In this document: piece by piece, positions 5,301 to 5,362 of the stretch
Numbering within the stretch: the stretch's first letter is position 1
Layout: every line of letters starts with the position of its first letter
DNA from: Candidatus Symbiobacter sp.
Lineage (GTDB): Bacteria; Pseudomonadota; Alphaproteobacteria; Elsterales; Elsteraceae
Assembly (NCBI GenBank): GCA_030054015.1
Contig: JASGCR010000086.1
Coordinates: forward strand, 2,826 to 8,187
DNA length: 5,362 nucleotides
Direction of reading: 5' to 3'
Made by a program: the position numbers and the translations under genes
Notes under the pieces: model-generated
The model's input: the letters and a program-made list of their open reading frames with translations, nothing else
The model's database searches: none
What the model was told of the DNA's origin: nothing

Positions 5301-5311
5301 ATTACCCAACT

Positions 5312-5343
5312 CAGACTGCAAGCGGATTCCCGCTTGCAGTCTG
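5312..5343. repeat. Hairpin D, 14-bp stem
   Basis: CAGACTGCAAGCGG (5312-5325) pairs perfectly with CCGCTTGCAGTCTG (5330-5343) around loop ATTC. ATTACCC (5301-5307) and GGGTAAT (5346-5352) can extend it by seven pairs across an internal loop, in competition with the outer stem. Confidence 0.9.
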
Positions 5344-5362
5344 GTGGGTAATGACGCTCTTT

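Larger units (their letters stand above)
5171..5362. repeat. Composite palindromic element: 17-bp inverted repeat around four hairpins
   Basis: AAAGAGCGTCATTACCC (5171-5187) and its exact reverse complement (5346-5362) enclose 158 bp nearly filled by four hairpins at 5190-5216, 5229-5263, 5267-5300 and 5312-5343. The right arm ends in CTTT at the window edge, so the repeat may extend. No coding frame is credible. It sits where the popZ terminator should be, and the outer stem followed by T would serve as one. ATTCCCGC-like and TCATTACCCGC-like words recall interspersed palindromic (REP/MITE-like) repeats of proteobacteria, but I cannot assign a named family. Nested insertion of palindromes into a terminator loop, or a structured RNA, would both explain it. 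Confidence 0.8.

Overview
The window looks like an alphaproteobacterial chromosome segment. The strongest marker is a PopZ/DUF2497-family gene, a polar organizing protein known essentially from Alphaproteobacteria. It sits downstream of a TolC-family outer membrane gene and a protein-L-isoaspartate-methyltransferase-like gene. From memory, pcm-like / tolC / popZ, usually followed by valS, is a conserved neighbourhood in this class; valS would lie just beyond the right edge. I cannot name a genus. The three plus-strand genes are moderately GC-rich, while the first ~980 bases are visibly more AT-rich.

Left part (1-983): a 22-bp tandem array at the window edge, then a minus-strand 155-aa gene whose C-terminal two thirds resembles the nuclease-like tail domain (PBECR type) of phage head-morphogenesis proteins. 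An imperfect 37-bp direct repeat, 717 bp apart, brackets this gene. Its core has the shape of a tRNA T-arm. The right copy forms the 3' side of a ~90-nt cloverleaf-like fold that is not a recognisable tRNA. This part reads as a small acquired or relict segment next to the housekeeping block.

Centre (984-5157): pcm-like methyltransferase, tolC and popZ all run on the plus strand with gaps of 81 and 163 bp. A sigma70-type promoter can be proposed ahead of each, so they may be separate units rather than one tight operon. TolC would be the outer membrane exit duct of a type I secretion or efflux system. PopZ would build the polar scaffold that anchors the centromere complex. The methyltransferase lacks the usual isoaspartate-binding motif. 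PopZ has a very long (~450 aa) disordered linker, part of which carries a 15-bp in-frame tandem repeat followed directly by an 11-bp inverted repeat.

Right edge (5158-5362): no gene, but a dense composite of four strong hairpins enclosed by a 17-bp perfect inverted repeat that runs to the last base. It looks like a nested palindromic repeat or miniature element occupying the popZ terminator position. This structure and the T-arm-like repeat pair are the two least explained parts of the window.
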